From Vibrio hepatarius (GTDB lineage Bacteria; Pseudomonadota; Gammaproteobacteria; Enterobacterales; Vibrionaceae), in the NCBI RefSeq assembly GCF_018860525.1, contig NZ_JAHKPM010000018.1:1-64000 (forward strand): a stretch of 64,000 nt of DNA. The letters run 5' to 3'. Position 1 is the first letter of the stretch. Each line of letters opens with the position of its first letter. The notes beneath the pieces were generated by a model. The model ran no database searches and was not told where the DNA came from. It worked only from the letters and a program-made list of their open reading frames with translations. Positions 47,167 through 56,045 of this stretch are shown here, piece after piece. The translations under genes were made by a program, and so were the position numbers.

Positions 47167-47817
47167 TCAAAAATTAATCTTTTAGACTAGAAAATATTAA
47201 ATGTGTTACCTGATATGGTTGATACTCGACATAGCTAGGTAGGGCGCCCAGTTACGTCTAGTGGTAGCTTCTCATTGGTACTCTTTTATTTAGTAATAAA
47301 GAGTTAAATTTCTATATTAAATAAAAGATTAATGCGGTATCTATGAGTCTTAATTTACATATATTTAATATAAATAATTTTTTAATTATAAATTAAATAC
47401 GAATTTTTATTAAATATAAGATTAATAAAAACTTATACATCTAATAATGTAATAATAAAGAATGAAAGAGAGATTAAAACTAATGAAATATTTAAAAATG
47501 GTAAAAAGTATTTAATAAACATGACCTTAGCGTCTAATGATTTAATTATCCCTTACTTAAAGCCTTTTTAAAACAATGAGATACAGCCATTTAACATCAA
47601 GGCAACATTTCATCCTATATGAGATCTCGTTCAACATTATGCAACTAAGTTCAAAAATTGTTTGAACTGTAATATTAAGTCTTTACCTTAAAATAACAGA
47701 ACAGGAACGTAAGGTTCCTGACTAATATATAACTAATGACGTTGGTTGGTGTTTATTTGAAGCACCGGAGATATAGCAGATGAAAAATTATTTTCTGTTA
47801 CGAATGGAGTCTCATCG
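47167..47817 (+). promoter_or_regulatory. Long AT-rich region upstream of the pha operon
   Basis: About 650 bp without a gene. It contains TAGGTAGGGCGCCC at 47236-47249, whose near-identical inverted copy lies after the operon (52294-52306); a TTCAAA/TTTGAA inverted repeat near 47650; and a perfect CAGGAAC/GTTCCTG hairpin at about 47702-47720, roughly 100 bp before phaB, that could be a regulator site or 5'-UTR stem. The central 200 bp are more than 80% A+T. No clear promoter could be singled out. Confidence 0.45.
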
Positions 47818-48558
47818 ATGAAAAAACTTGCTTTGGTCACAGGATCAAAAGGTGGTATAGGTTCTGCAATTTCCTCGCAGTTAGTTAAGGACGGTTATCG
47901 TGTAATCGCAACCTACTCTACAGGTAATTATCAGAGTGCTTTAGATTGGTTTGATGAAAAGCAATTTAGCCAAGACCAAGTTCGTTTATTTGAGCTTGAT
48001 GTGACTGACACAGAGCAATGTGCAGAGCGGTTAATTCAGTTATTACAGGAAGAAGGAACCTTGGATGTTGTCGTCAATAATGCAGGTATTACTCGTGATT
48101 CAACATTTAAGAAGATGAAAGCCTCAGCTTGGAAAGATGTCATAGACACGAATCTAAATAGCGTATTTAACGTGACTCAGCCTCTATTTGATTCTATGTG
48201 TGAAAAAGGTAACGGGCGCATCATTAATATCTCTTCTGTAAATGGTTTGAAAGGGCAATTTGGCCAAGCTAACTACTCAGCGGCAAAAGCAGGGATGATT
48301 GGGTTTTCGAAAGCGCTGGCAGCAGAAGGGGCAAGAAGTGGCGTGACGGTTAATGTTGTAGCACCGGGCTATACGGGTACACCAATGGTTGAGCAGATGA
48401 AACCAGAAGTCTTGGAAGCAATCAAAGCTCAAATCCCTATGAAGCGTTTGGCGACACCAGAAGAAGTTGCTCAGTCGGTATCGTTTTTAGTCAGTGATGC
48501 AGGAGCTTATATTACAGGTGAAACTTTGTCTGTAAATGGCGGCTTATACATGCATTAA
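47818..48558 (+). CDS. phaB: Acetoacetyl-CoA reductase PhaB
   Basis: 246 residues, short-chain dehydrogenase with the cofactor motif TGSKGGIG, NNAG, and the catalytic Ser (NISSVNG) and Tyr-x-x-x-Lys (YSAAK). Reduces acetoacetyl-CoA to (R)-3-hydroxybutyryl-CoA, normally with NADPH, in the cytoplasm. First gene of the polyhydroxybutyrate operon, 14 bp before phaA. Confidence 0.94.
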   Translation: MKKLALVTGSKGGIGSAISSQLVKDGYRVIATYSTGNYQSALDWFDEKQFSQDQVRLFELDVTDTEQCAERLIQLLQEEGTLDVVVNNAGITRDSTFKKMKASAWKDVIDTNLNSVFNVTQPLFDSMCEKGNGRIINISSVNGLKGQFGQANYSAAKAGMIGFSKALAAEGARSGVTVNVVAPGYTGTPMVEQMKPEVLEAIKAQIPMKRLATPEEVAQSVSFLVSDAGAYITGETLSVNGGLYMH

Positions 48559-48572
48559 GAAAGGGGAGTCTA

Positions 48573-49781
48573 ATGGAAAAAATTTATATTGTAGCTGCTA
48601 AGCGAACCCCTATTGGATCCTTTGGTGGCACTCTTAAAGGCATTTCAGCAGGTGATCTGGGTGCTGTTGCGATTAAAGCGGCATTAGAAGCTGGAAATAT
48701 TGAGCCAAAACTTGTTGATGAAGTCATTGTCGGAAATGTTGTCGGTGCTGGACAAGGTATGGGCATAGGGCGCCAAGCGGCAATTCATGCTGGTATTCCC
48801 GCTAATGTCCCTGCTTACACTTTGAATATGGTTTGTGGCAGTGGAATGAAAGCCGTGATGGATGCAGTTAGCCACATACGCAGTGGGGATGCTTCAATCG
48901 TGGTAGCTGCAGGTGTAGAAGTGATGTCTCAAATCCCTTTTACTACTCCAAGTAATATCCGCGATGGTCATAAAATGGGACATATGAATCTGACTGATCT
49001 GCTAATTAGTGACGGTTTGACTGATGTGTTTAATCAATACCATATGGGGATGACAGCGGAAAATGTTGCTCGTGAAGTAGGGGTCAGTCGAATTCAGCAA
49101 GATGAGTATGCTCTTTCAAGTCAAATGAAAGCCACCGCTGCAATTGAAGCCGGTAAGTTTGAAGATGAGATTGTTGCAGTTGATGTAAAACATCGAAGAG
49201 ATACCATTAGATTCTCGACGGACGAGTACCCTAAAGTCAACGCAACACTTGACGGCTTAGCTAAACTGCGCCCAGCGTTTGAAAAAGAAGGCACAGTGAC
49301 AGCTGGTAATGCCTCAGGTATCAATGATGGTGCAAGTGCCATTATTGTTGTTAGTGAAAGTGCGGTCCAAGAATTTGGATTTAAGCCTATAGCCGAAATT
49401 GTTAGCTATGCTCAGTCAGGCCTTGAGCCAGAGATAATGGGGTTAGGTCCTGTAGAAGCGGTCACTCAAGCATTGAGTAAGGCTGAGATTCCTGCTTGTG
49501 ATGTTGATCTTTATGAACTCAATGAGGCGTTTGCAGCTCAAGCTTTGGGTGTCATACACCAGCTGGCTGATATTCATAATATACCAAGCAGCTCTATTTT
49601 GGAAAAAGCAAACGTAAATGGTGGAGCGATAGCACTCGGTCACCCGCTTGGAGCATCAGGAAATCGAATTTTGGTTTCTCTAGTTCACGAGCTAAACAGA
49701 AGAAATGGTAATTTTGGTGTTGCTTCCCTGTGTGTAGGCGGGGGTATGGGCACGGCAGTAGTTGTCAAATCAATCGCTTGA
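48573..49781 (+). CDS. phaA: Acetyl-CoA acetyltransferase PhaA (beta-ketothiolase)
   Basis: 402 residues. The acyl-binding Cys88 (NMVCGSG), the His in NVNGGAIALGHPLGASG and the second Cys in SLCVGGGMG form the thiolase active site. Condenses two acetyl-CoA to acetoacetyl-CoA, feeding PhaB. Context (phaB, phaP, phaC) supports a biosynthetic rather than a degradative thiolase. Confidence 0.94.
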   Translation: MEKIYIVAAKRTPIGSFGGTLKGISAGDLGAVAIKAALEAGNIEPKLVDEVIVGNVVGAGQGMGIGRQAAIHAGIPANVPAYTLNMVCGSGMKAVMDAVSHIRSGDASIVVAAGVEVMSQIPFTTPSNIRDGHKMGHMNLTDLLISDGLTDVFNQYHMGMTAENVAREVGVSRIQQDEYALSSQMKATAAIEAGKFEDEIVAVDVKHRRDTIRFSTDEYPKVNATLDGLAKLRPAFEKEGTVTAGNASGINDGASAIIVVSESAVQEFGFKPIAEIVSYAQSGLEPEIMGLGPVEAVTQALSKAEIPACDVDLYELNEAFAAQALGVIHQLADIHNIPSSSILEKANVNGGAIALGHPLGASGNRILVSLVHELNRRNGNFGVASLCVGGGMGTAVVVKSIA

Positions 49782-49837
49782 ATTCGAGTTAGTCGAATTT
49801 AAGCCAACAATAATGGAATTAATCCAGGAGTATTAAT

Positions 49838-50185
49838 ATGTATACTGACTTTTTTAAATCTTTCACTGACCAAACAGAGAAAAGTCTAGAACCTTATATC
49901 AAGTTTAACAAGCTTGTTACTAAGAATGTTGAAGTTTTAACAGAGCTTCAATTAAATGCAATCCGCACATACAGTGAGATGGGTTTAACTCAAATGAAAG
50001 CAGCCAGTGAAATTAAAGATGTTACTTCTTTAACATCTTTTAATGGTCAGCAATTGTCTGTTCTTTCTAAATTATCTCATCAGATGATGGACGATAGTAA
50101 TAAGCTTCAGTCAATTGCCAAAGAGTTCAAAGATGATGTTGACCAATTGACAACGGAAAACCTTAAGACAGTGACTCCAGTATAA
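49838..50185 (+). CDS. phaP: Phasin PhaP
   Basis: 115 residues, an amphipathic helical phasin (YTDFFKSFTDQTEKSLEPY, FNKLVTKNVEVLTELQLNAI). Phasins coat the surface of polyhydroxybutyrate granules and control their size and number. Preceded by CAGGAG and followed by a hairpin that probably keeps phaP mRNA more abundant than phaC. Confidence 0.92.
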   Translation: MYTDFFKSFTDQTEKSLEPYIKFNKLVTKNVEVLTELQLNAIRTYSEMGLTQMKAASEIKDVTSLTSFNGQQLSVLSKLSHQMMDDSNKLQSIAKEFKDDVDQLTTENLKTVTPV

Positions 50186-50196
50186 CACTGACTTGT

Positions 50197-50221
50197 GTGC
50201 CGCTAAATTGGCGGCACTTTT
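50197..50221 (+). terminator. Terminator-like hairpin between phaP and phaC
   Basis: GTGCCGC (50197-50203) pairs with GCGGCAC (50211-50217) around TAAATTG and is followed by TTTTCC, 11 bp after phaP and just before the phaC ribosome site. A partial terminator would fit the need for much more phasin than synthase. Confidence 0.65.
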
Positions 50222-50241
50222 CCGAACTTAGGAGTAGCAAT

Positions 50242-52023
50242 ATGTATCAACACTTCTTTTCGGACTACCTTGTAAAGCTTCAAGAAACCAATCAACAGTG
50301 GTGGAAAGATTTAGAACTAAACAGGGCAGCCGTTAACTCCCCTCTCAATAAAGCAATGCAAGAAGTCAACTTCGAAGACACCTCAAAACTTTTTGAAAGT
50401 GCTGCAAATCAACCAGCGGCAATACTACAGATTCAAGTTGAATGGTGGCAACAACAGCTAGAAATTTGGCAAAATGTAGCATTAGCACAAAATGGTGAAA
50501 CGATTGTTGAGGCAGAGAAGGGCGACAAAAGATTTTCTAATGAAGAGTGGCAGAATGAAATCTTCTACAACTTCATTAAGCAATCTTATTTACTTTTTAG
50601 TCAGACTTATTTAAAGACAATCGACAGCATGGAAGGCCTAGACGAAAAAGCGAAAGAACGGATTAGCTTTTTCTCACGTCAAGCACTCAACGCGTTGTCG
50701 CCAAGTAATTTTATTGCAACTAACCCTGAATTGTTAAAGCTGACGTTGGAACAAAACGGTGAAAACCTATTGTCGGGGCTTGAGCAGTTACAAGAAGATA
50801 TAGAATCGAGTGCTGACATTCTAAAGATCCGAATGACAAACAATAATTCATTCCGGTTAGGCGATGATGTGGCTAATACTGCGGGTGATATTGTTTATTG
50901 TAATGAGCTATTCGAACTGATTCAGTACCGCCCGCTTACTGAAAATGTTCATGCTACACCTCTACTGTTTGTTCCCCCATTTATTAACAAATACTATATC
51001 CTTGATTTACGTGAGAAGAACTCATTAGTACGTTGGTTGCTAGAGCAGGGACATTCGGTATTTATGATGTCTTGGCGCAACCCAGGTAAAGAGCAAAGTC
51101 AAATTGAATTTGGAGACTATGTCACTGAGGGAGTAGCGAAAGCTGTTTCGGCAATTGAAGATATAACAGGGCAAGAACAAATTAATGCCGCTGGATATTG
51201 TATTGGTGGGACTGTACTGGCTAGTACTATTGCCTATTATGCCGCGAAGAGAATGAAGAAGCGCATTAAGAGTGCTACTTTCTTTACCACATTATTAGAT
51301 TTCTCTCAGCCTGGAGAAGTCGGTGCTTATATTAACGATACAATCATTAATGCAATCGAAGCACAAAATAACGAAAAAGGTTTCATGGATGGGCGCTCAT
51401 TGAGCGTAACGTTCAGTTTATTAAGAGAAAACAGCCTTTACTGGAACTATTATGTAGACAATTATCTCAAAGGGCAAAGCCCAGTTGATTTTGATTTACT
51501 CTATTGGAATAGTGATAGCACCAACGTTAGTGCCTCTTGCCACAATTTTATGCTTCGTGAGTTGTACCTAAACAACAAATTAGTGAAGGAAAAAGGCGTT
51601 AAGATTGGTGGGGTATGGATAGATCTTAATAAGATTAAAATACCGAGCTATTTTGTGTCTACGAAGGAAGACCATATTGCCTTGTGGCAGGGAACATATC
51701 GTGGTGCTCTTAATGTTGGTGGTAACAAAACTTTTGTTCTGGGTGAATCTGGACATATTGCAGGTATTATCAACCCCCCTGAAAAAAGAAAATATGGTTT
51801 TTGGACCAATGAAAGTTTAGATGAAAATGCAGATGAATGGTTAGCAAATGCAAAGCATGCTGAGGGGTCATGGTGGACACATTGGAATCAATGGCTATTG
51901 AGTTTTAGCCCTGAAGAGCAACGTGAACCATTCAATGTTGGCAGCGAACAATTCTCGGTATTAGGTCCAGCCCCAGGGAATTATGTCAAGCAAGTGCTTC
52001 CAATTGAAGAAAGTACCAGTTAA
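50242..52023 (+). CDS. phaC: Class I poly(3-hydroxyalkanoate) synthase PhaC
   Basis: 593 residues from ATG 50242, which has AGGAG upstream; an in-frame ATG at 50197 lies inside the hairpin. The N-terminal PhaC_N domain is followed by the alpha/beta-hydrolase core with lipase-box-like GYCIGG (nucleophile Cys320), the Asp in STKEDHIALW and the His in GESGHIAGI. Polymerises (R)-3-hydroxybutyryl-CoA at the granule surface. Length and lack of a separate PhaE/PhaR subunit fit class I. Confidence 0.94.
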   Translation: MYQHFFSDYLVKLQETNQQWWKDLELNRAAVNSPLNKAMQEVNFEDTSKLFESAANQPAAILQIQVEWWQQQLEIWQNVALAQNGETIVEAEKGDKRFSNEEWQNEIFYNFIKQSYLLFSQTYLKTIDSMEGLDEKAKERISFFSRQALNALSPSNFIATNPELLKLTLEQNGENLLSGLEQLQEDIESSADILKIRMTNNNSFRLGDDVANTAGDIVYCNELFELIQYRPLTENVHATPLLFVPPFINKYYILDLREKNSLVRWLLEQGHSVFMMSWRNPGKEQSQIEFGDYVTEGVAKAVSAIEDITGQEQINAAGYCIGGTVLASTIAYYAAKRMKKRIKSATFFTTLLDFSQPGEVGAYINDTIINAIEAQNNEKGFMDGRSLSVTFSLLRENSLYWNYYVDNYLKGQSPVDFDLLYWNSDSTNVSASCHNFMLRELYLNNKLVKEKGVKIGGVWIDLNKIKIPSYFVSTKEDHIALWQGTYRGALNVGGNKTFVLGESGHIAGIINPPEKRKYGFWTNESLDENADEWLANAKHAEGSWWTHWNQWLLSFSPEEQREPFNVGSEQFSVLGPAPGNYVKQVLPIEESTS

Positions 52024-52043
52024 CAGTTATTTTATGTAAGTTT

Positions 52044-52080
52044 GGCCCTGAGTGGATAACTCGGGGCTGTTTAGTTTTTA
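52044..52080 (+). terminator. Terminator of the pha operon
   Basis: GCCCTGAG and CTCGGGGC pair (one G-T wobble) around a seven-base loop, followed by a T-rich stretch, about 20 bp after phaC. The rest of the region to 52406 is AT-rich; it holds AGGGCGCCTACCTAA at 52293-52307, the inverted partner of the motif before phaB. Confidence 0.65.
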
Positions 52081-52406
52081 TAAGGATTGAAAGTCTTGCT
52101 ATTGAACCATTTCATACATTCTCACTATTGATATATACATTATTGTTTTTTTTAATAAAAATAAATATGTAAATAAATTTAAAAAGAGCCCAACACCCAC
52201 CTTATTTATTCACGAATGCTCATTTTTTCACTAAATAGATAGCTGATATTATGCAACATTTGAATTTCTGGTTATTTTTTTAATCAATAATCAGGGCGCC
52301 TACCTAACAAGAAAATGGATAATTAAGCGCTTTATTAAGTTGATCTAAGCTTTCTTGTTTGCTTTTATTGATTGCCTGTAGTTACCCTTCAATTTAGGTG
52401 AAAACG

Positions 52407-52793
52407 ATGTTGGAAATTGCAAAAGATGTATCGGGTGATATTGGGTTGCTTAATTTTGAAAGCCAAGTCCAAGAGCTATTTCGATTACTCAATCTCGGTA
52501 TTTCAAAAATAGAGTCAAAACAAGCTACTGGGCCGAAATTTTCGGTAGAGCCTTTCCTTTATCGCAACGAATTGAGCAAATGTAATATTCCCAAGTATGG
52601 GCATACTTGCGAAGAAGCAATAACAGCACTTAGTACGATTGTAGAGGGGAGCCTTAGACCACAGTCTAGTAATGAAGTGTATAACATGGTACCTCAACCT
52701 ACCTCTATTTCACCAACATACTGGCAGGTATTTATGGGGGAACTTGGATGTCAATATTGTATGGATCCTACGCCTCTGGTAATCAGCGAGTGA
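52407..52793 (+). CDS. Hypothetical short ORF, part of a possibly decayed locus
   Basis: 128 residues from ATG 52407 (AGGTG upstream). Soluble, with a helical N-terminal half (LLNFESQVQELFRLLNLGI). No family recognised. Its last 46 bp overlap the next ORF in another frame, and the composition stays protein-like almost to the overlap, which suggests either two coupled small genes or one gene broken by a frameshift near 52740. Confidence 0.4.
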   Translation: MLEIAKDVSGDIGLLNFESQVQELFRLLNLGISKIESKQATGPKFSVEPFLYRNELSKCNIPKYGHTCEEAITALSTIVEGSLRPQSSNEVYNMVPQPTSISPTYWQVFMGELGCQYCMDPTPLVISE

Positions 52794-53065
52794 CTACGGA
52801 CCAGCAGCCAGGTTCGGATATTGGCGTAATGTTTTCTTGCGATAACCAAAGCCATGCACTCAGCAGAGAAGAACTCATCCCTAAAATCACCGAATGTATT
52901 TCAGCGCATCATAAACGCGTTGGCGCTGTGGTAGATGATGAAGTACCCGCAGATTCTAAACACTTAATAAGTGCCGATGAAATGATGGAAGCGGCTTCCC
53001 TTCATATGTATTACCCAACTAATACTGAAGGTGTTGCAGATAAAGTCCATATCGATCCATTCTAA
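52748..53065 (+). CDS. Nucleotidyltransferase-like short ORF
   Basis: 105 residues, ATG with GGGGGAA 6 bp upstream. Begins LYGSYASG and continues to GSDIGVMF, resembling the GSxxxG...D-x-D active site of minimal nucleotidyltransferases; the second Asp is Gly here, so activity is doubtful. VDDEVPADSKHLIS could hold the third acidic residue. A helical segment in another frame (53031-53222) follows without a gap, suggesting a frameshifted C-terminus. Tentative; could be a degraded antitoxin-type or resistance-type transferase. Confidence 0.4.
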   Translation: MSILYGSYASGNQRVTTDQQPGSDIGVMFSCDNQSHALSREELIPKITECISAHHKRVGAVVDDEVPADSKHLISADEMMEAASLHMYYPTNTEGVADKVHIDPF

Positions 53066-53222
53066 AAACGAAGAGGCGGTAAAAACCCTCACTGGTAAAG
53101 TGAAACAATCATTGTTGAACATGAGTCAAGATTTGCAGGAACAACTCGAGGATAAAGTAAGCTCTAGTATTGAGCAACAAATTCAGATTCTTATGGGGCA
53201 AGGTGAGAACAAAGGAGAATAA
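53031..53222 (+). pseudogene. Helical tail ORF, likely frameshifted continuation of the previous ORF
   Basis: A 63-codon frame with a polar, amphipathic helical sequence (KVKQSLLNMSQDLQEQLEDK) that begins where the nucleotidyltransferase-like frame ends. No ribosome site of its own is seen. It is most simply the shifted 3' end of the same ancestral gene. Confidence 0.35.
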
Positions 53223-53401
53223 TACCTACTCTTTACCATGCCTTTCGTCACGTAAATCCGGCACTTTATTGTTTAAAATAATTTCATATTAAGCATAGGC
53301 TTATTCTTACTATCGAAAGGCAATTTTTGTTGCATAATATCGATTGTATTTTTTATAAACATCTGATTATGATGTCATTCTATCTAATGAAAGGAATCGT
53401 G

Positions 53402-54100
53402 ATGAAAACAATAGGTATTATTGGTGGTATGAGTTGGGAGTCTACTGCTAGCTACTATAAATTAATTAATCAGGCGGTTAAAGCGGAAAAAGGGGGTCTG
53501 CATTCCGCTAAAATTATTCTTTATAGTGTCGATTTTGCGGAAATTGAATGTCTACAAAAAAGTGAAGAGTGGGACAAAGCGGCTGTGCTTTTGAGTCAAG
53601 CTGCCCAGTCATTAGAGAAGGCTGGCGTCGACTTTATTATTGTTGCTACCAACACTATGCATAGGGTGTTTGATGAAATACAAGAAGGGGTATCGACTCC
53701 TTTATTACATATTGCTGATGCTACAGGCCAGAACTTAAGAGATCAAGATATTACCAGAGTGGGTTTACTTGGTACCGCATTTACGATGGAACAAGATTTT
53801 TATAAGCAACGCCTTAAGAACGCCTTTGGAATTGATGTTATCGTCCCTAATGGGGTGCAGCGCCGACTCGTCCACGATGTTATTTATGATGAGCTGTGTA
53901 TAGGTAAAATAAGCTCTCGTTCTAAGCAAGACTTTAAAACGATTATTGAAGATCTTACTGCTGAAGGTGCCCAGGGGGTAATTTTAGGGTGCACTGAAAT
54001 AGGACTTCTACTTGATAGTTCTGATATAGATATTCCAGTATTCGATACAACGGTAATACACGCTCAAGCAACCGTAAGAGAAGCTTTACAGCAGAGTTAA
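53402..54100 (+). CDS. Aspartate/glutamate racemase, YgeA (EcL-DER)-like
   Basis: 232 residues from ATG 53402 (AAAGGAA upstream); earlier in-frame starts lack a ribosome site. Family motifs GIIGGMSWESTASYY, ATNTMH and GCTEI. The first catalytic position is Thr83 and the second Cys197. These are the same residues and numbers as in the E. coli L-aspartate/glutamate-specific racemase, which has a one-Cys active site that favours L-substrates. Likely a cytoplasmic L-to-D amino acid racemase. It stands alone between the decayed locus and the TrmO-like gene. Confidence 0.88.
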   Translation: MKTIGIIGGMSWESTASYYKLINQAVKAEKGGLHSAKIILYSVDFAEIECLQKSEEWDKAAVLLSQAAQSLEKAGVDFIIVATNTMHRVFDEIQEGVSTPLLHIADATGQNLRDQDITRVGLLGTAFTMEQDFYKQRLKNAFGIDVIVPNGVQRRLVHDVIYDELCIGKISSRSKQDFKTIIEDLTAEGAQGVILGCTEIGLLLDSSDIDIPVFDTTVIHAQATVREALQQS

Positions 54101-54107
54101 ACAGTTT

Positions 54108-54142
54108 AGGTAGTTTATATCCTAACGTATATGAGACTACCT
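54108..54142 (+). terminator. Possible terminator after the racemase gene
   Basis: AGGTAGT and ACTACCT form a 7-bp stem with an inner TATA/TATA pairing, 8 bp after the stop, followed by TATT. The T tract is short. Confidence 0.4.
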
Positions 54143-54236
54143 TATTGAGTCAGGGTACTGGCTATGTGATTTATCTTGAGAAAGTATTTATATATATGAT
54201 AAATATGAAGTATGTATAATAACGAGATATAAAAAC

Positions 54237-54701
54237 ATGATCAGCATAAAACCTATCGCAATCGTTAAGAATAATATCGACTCTCCTCAAGATGACAATT
54301 GGGGTAGTGTGATTTCTAACATTGTGCTTGAGAATGAGATACCTTTGGAAACCTTGATAGGGCTTAACTCATTTTCTCATGTCACGATCGTTTTTTATAT
54401 GCATAAAGTTATCGATGAGAAAATTTGTTTGGGTGCTCGACACCCAAGAAACAATTCTAACATTGATCCTGTAGGAATCTTATCTCAAAGAGGGAAAAAC
54501 CGTATAAACAAAATTGGTGTCACGGATTGTTCAATTGTTGATGTTTCGGGTAATACTCTGAGAGTAAAGGGTCTGGATGCAATAAATGGGTCACTGGTTG
54601 TCGATATTAAACCAGTGTTTAAACAATTCCTTGTCGATAAAGAGAAAGTTATCCAGCCAATTTGGGTTGATAAGGTTATGAGCGATTACTTTAACGTCTA
54701 G
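54237..54701 (+). CDS. TrmO/TsaA-like (UPF0066) methyltransferase-family protein
   Basis: 154 residues. Features of the YaeB/TrmO-N beta-barrel family: SIKPIAIVKNNIDSP, FSHVTIVFYMHKV, GARHPRNNSNIDPVGILSQR and LDAINGSLVVDIKP. Full-length TrmO methylates t6A37 of tRNA-Thr with SAM; this protein is shorter and lacks the extra C-terminal domain, so substrate and activity are uncertain. Stand-alone gene ending at a strong terminator. Confidence 0.75.
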   Translation: MISIKPIAIVKNNIDSPQDDNWGSVISNIVLENEIPLETLIGLNSFSHVTIVFYMHKVIDEKICLGARHPRNNSNIDPVGILSQRGKNRINKIGVTDCSIVDVSGNTLRVKGLDAINGSLVVDIKPVFKQFLVDKEKVIQPIWVDKVMSDYFNV

Positions 54702-54755
54702 GGAATAGGTCTGTTTATGGTTATTTTTAGTCTAAATAGAGCTTAACCAGGCATT

Positions 54756-54792
54756 AAAAGAGATGAAGTAGGCGGTAACTTCATCTCTTTAT
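54756..54792. terminator. Strong bidirectional terminator between the TrmO-like gene and tlh
   Basis: A 13-bp perfect stem (AAAGAGATGAAGT 54757-54769 with ACTTCATCTCTTT 54778-54790) separates two convergent genes. T runs on both strands are short, but the stem is long. Confidence 0.75.
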
Positions 54793-54803
54793 GCGAGCCG
54801 TGT

Positions 54804-56045
54804 TTAGAAGTTAAATTGGTCTAACTTTGTTTGAATGATGTCATCGGCGATGAATTTGTGAGTGGCTGTTGTTGGATGAGTCACTCCCCAAAAGACATAT
54901 TTATCGGCACCATGGTAAGCACAATCATTAGTCAGTGAATGATTTTTCAGGTAGTCCGATGCTGAGTTTCTATTGATATTCAAACACGAGTCGGTCGCAT
55001 TCTCGAACCCAAATGCTCTGGGGTCAGATGTGATTTGGTTAAACCTCTCGTGAGCATCATAAAGTACAATGGTAAGCCCTTTGTCCTTATAGAGTTTGGC
55101 TTGCTCTTTTATAAAGGCATTGAATTCAATAATGTTACCTCTGACAGTATTGATTTCTTCAACCGTTGAATATTTAAATTGGGGCGCTTTGGTGGCATCA
55201 GGCAGGGTAAACAAAAGTATATTTGTTATTCCTGATTCAGTTAAACGAATCAGAGCGCTACTCAAATCAGCTTTTACGTCTGCAACTGAACGGCCGTAGT
55301 TCATCAAATCGTTGAGACCAAACTCCATCGTGACTAGGCTATTTTCTGGTTTGTAGTTTTCTGCTTTGTCCGCATACTTGAGATAAGAAGTAACTTGTTT
55401 GTATACCCCGGTTAAAACACCATATTGATTGACGCCAGCTGCTCCACCTACTGCCCAGTTGTATAATGGCAGATGTTTATGTTGTGCAAGGTACTCGGTC
55501 CATACAAAACCATTTGAAAAGTGCCCTAAATACCATGATCTTCTATTGGGAAATACCCACTGAGATGCATTGTACAAGTTGCCAGTGTCTGACAAGCTGT
55601 CTCCGAAGGTGATGACCCTATTGATTTTATCATTATTAGTGGAGTCATTTGTCCAAATACTGTGGTTGTATGAAATCTGGCTATCTGATGCGTAATACAT
55701 TGTATCGGCTTCATCATAAGTCATCCCCAATGTTTCCATACAGCGTTCCTCAATATCTGTCTGTGAAGTATTGGTGTAGAACATGTTTTTAACCGATACA
55801 GAAGAGCGCCAATACCCCTGTATTTTGTAGTAAGTACCGTCTTCGTTCTCGGCCCATTCCCATTCAGCATCCGTTTCATTGCGGTTTTGAGAAATACGGT
55901 ACCAACATCTGACATAAGTGCTGGTTTGCCGCCCTTGTATCCTTTGCTCGTATTCAGTATTTCCATGTTTAAAATCTGTTGACGTATCATCTGCGAGTGC
56001 TGGTACAGCCAAGGTGCAACCAGCTAAAAGTAGAATTTTATTCAT
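54804..56045 (-). CDS. tlh: Thermolabile haemolysin / secreted phospholipase (SGNH hydrolase)
   Basis: 413 residues. Signal peptide (MNKILLLAGCTLAVPALA), an N-terminal Tyr/Trp-rich domain and a GDSL lipase domain: block I ITFGDSLSDTGN (Ser150), block III MEFGLND, block V around His390. Where most SGNH enzymes have D-x-x-H this one has G-V-T-H (Gly387), as in the V. vulnificus PlpA branch, where Gly replaces the triad Asp. Secreted phospholipase A2/lysophospholipase of the Vibrio TLH/LDH group, active on host membranes. Convergent with the TrmO-like gene; prtV lies upstream on the same strand. Confidence 0.92.
   Translation of the reverse strand: MNKILLLAGCTLAVPALADDTSTDFKHGNTEYEQRIQGRQTSTYVRCWYRISQNRNETDAEWEWAENEDGTYYKIQGYWRSSVSVKNMFYTNTSQTDIEERCMETLGMTYDEADTMYYASDSQISYNHSIWTNDSTNNDKINRVITFGDSLSDTGNLYNASQWVFPNRRSWYLGHFSNGFVWTEYLAQHKHLPLYNWAVGGAAGVNQYGVLTGVYKQVTSYLKYADKAENYKPENSLVTMEFGLNDLMNYGRSVADVKADLSSALIRLTESGITNILLFTLPDATKAPQFKYSTVEEINTVRGNIIEFNAFIKEQAKLYKDKGLTIVLYDAHERFNQITSDPRAFGFENATDSCLNINRNSASDYLKNHSLTNDCAYHGADKYVFWGVTHPTTATHKFIADDIIQTKLDQFNF

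Noticed and set aside
47236..52306. Insertion sequence or transposon around the pha operon
   Set aside because: The flanking motif is inverted, but no transposase or target duplication is visible, so it is kept only as an observation.
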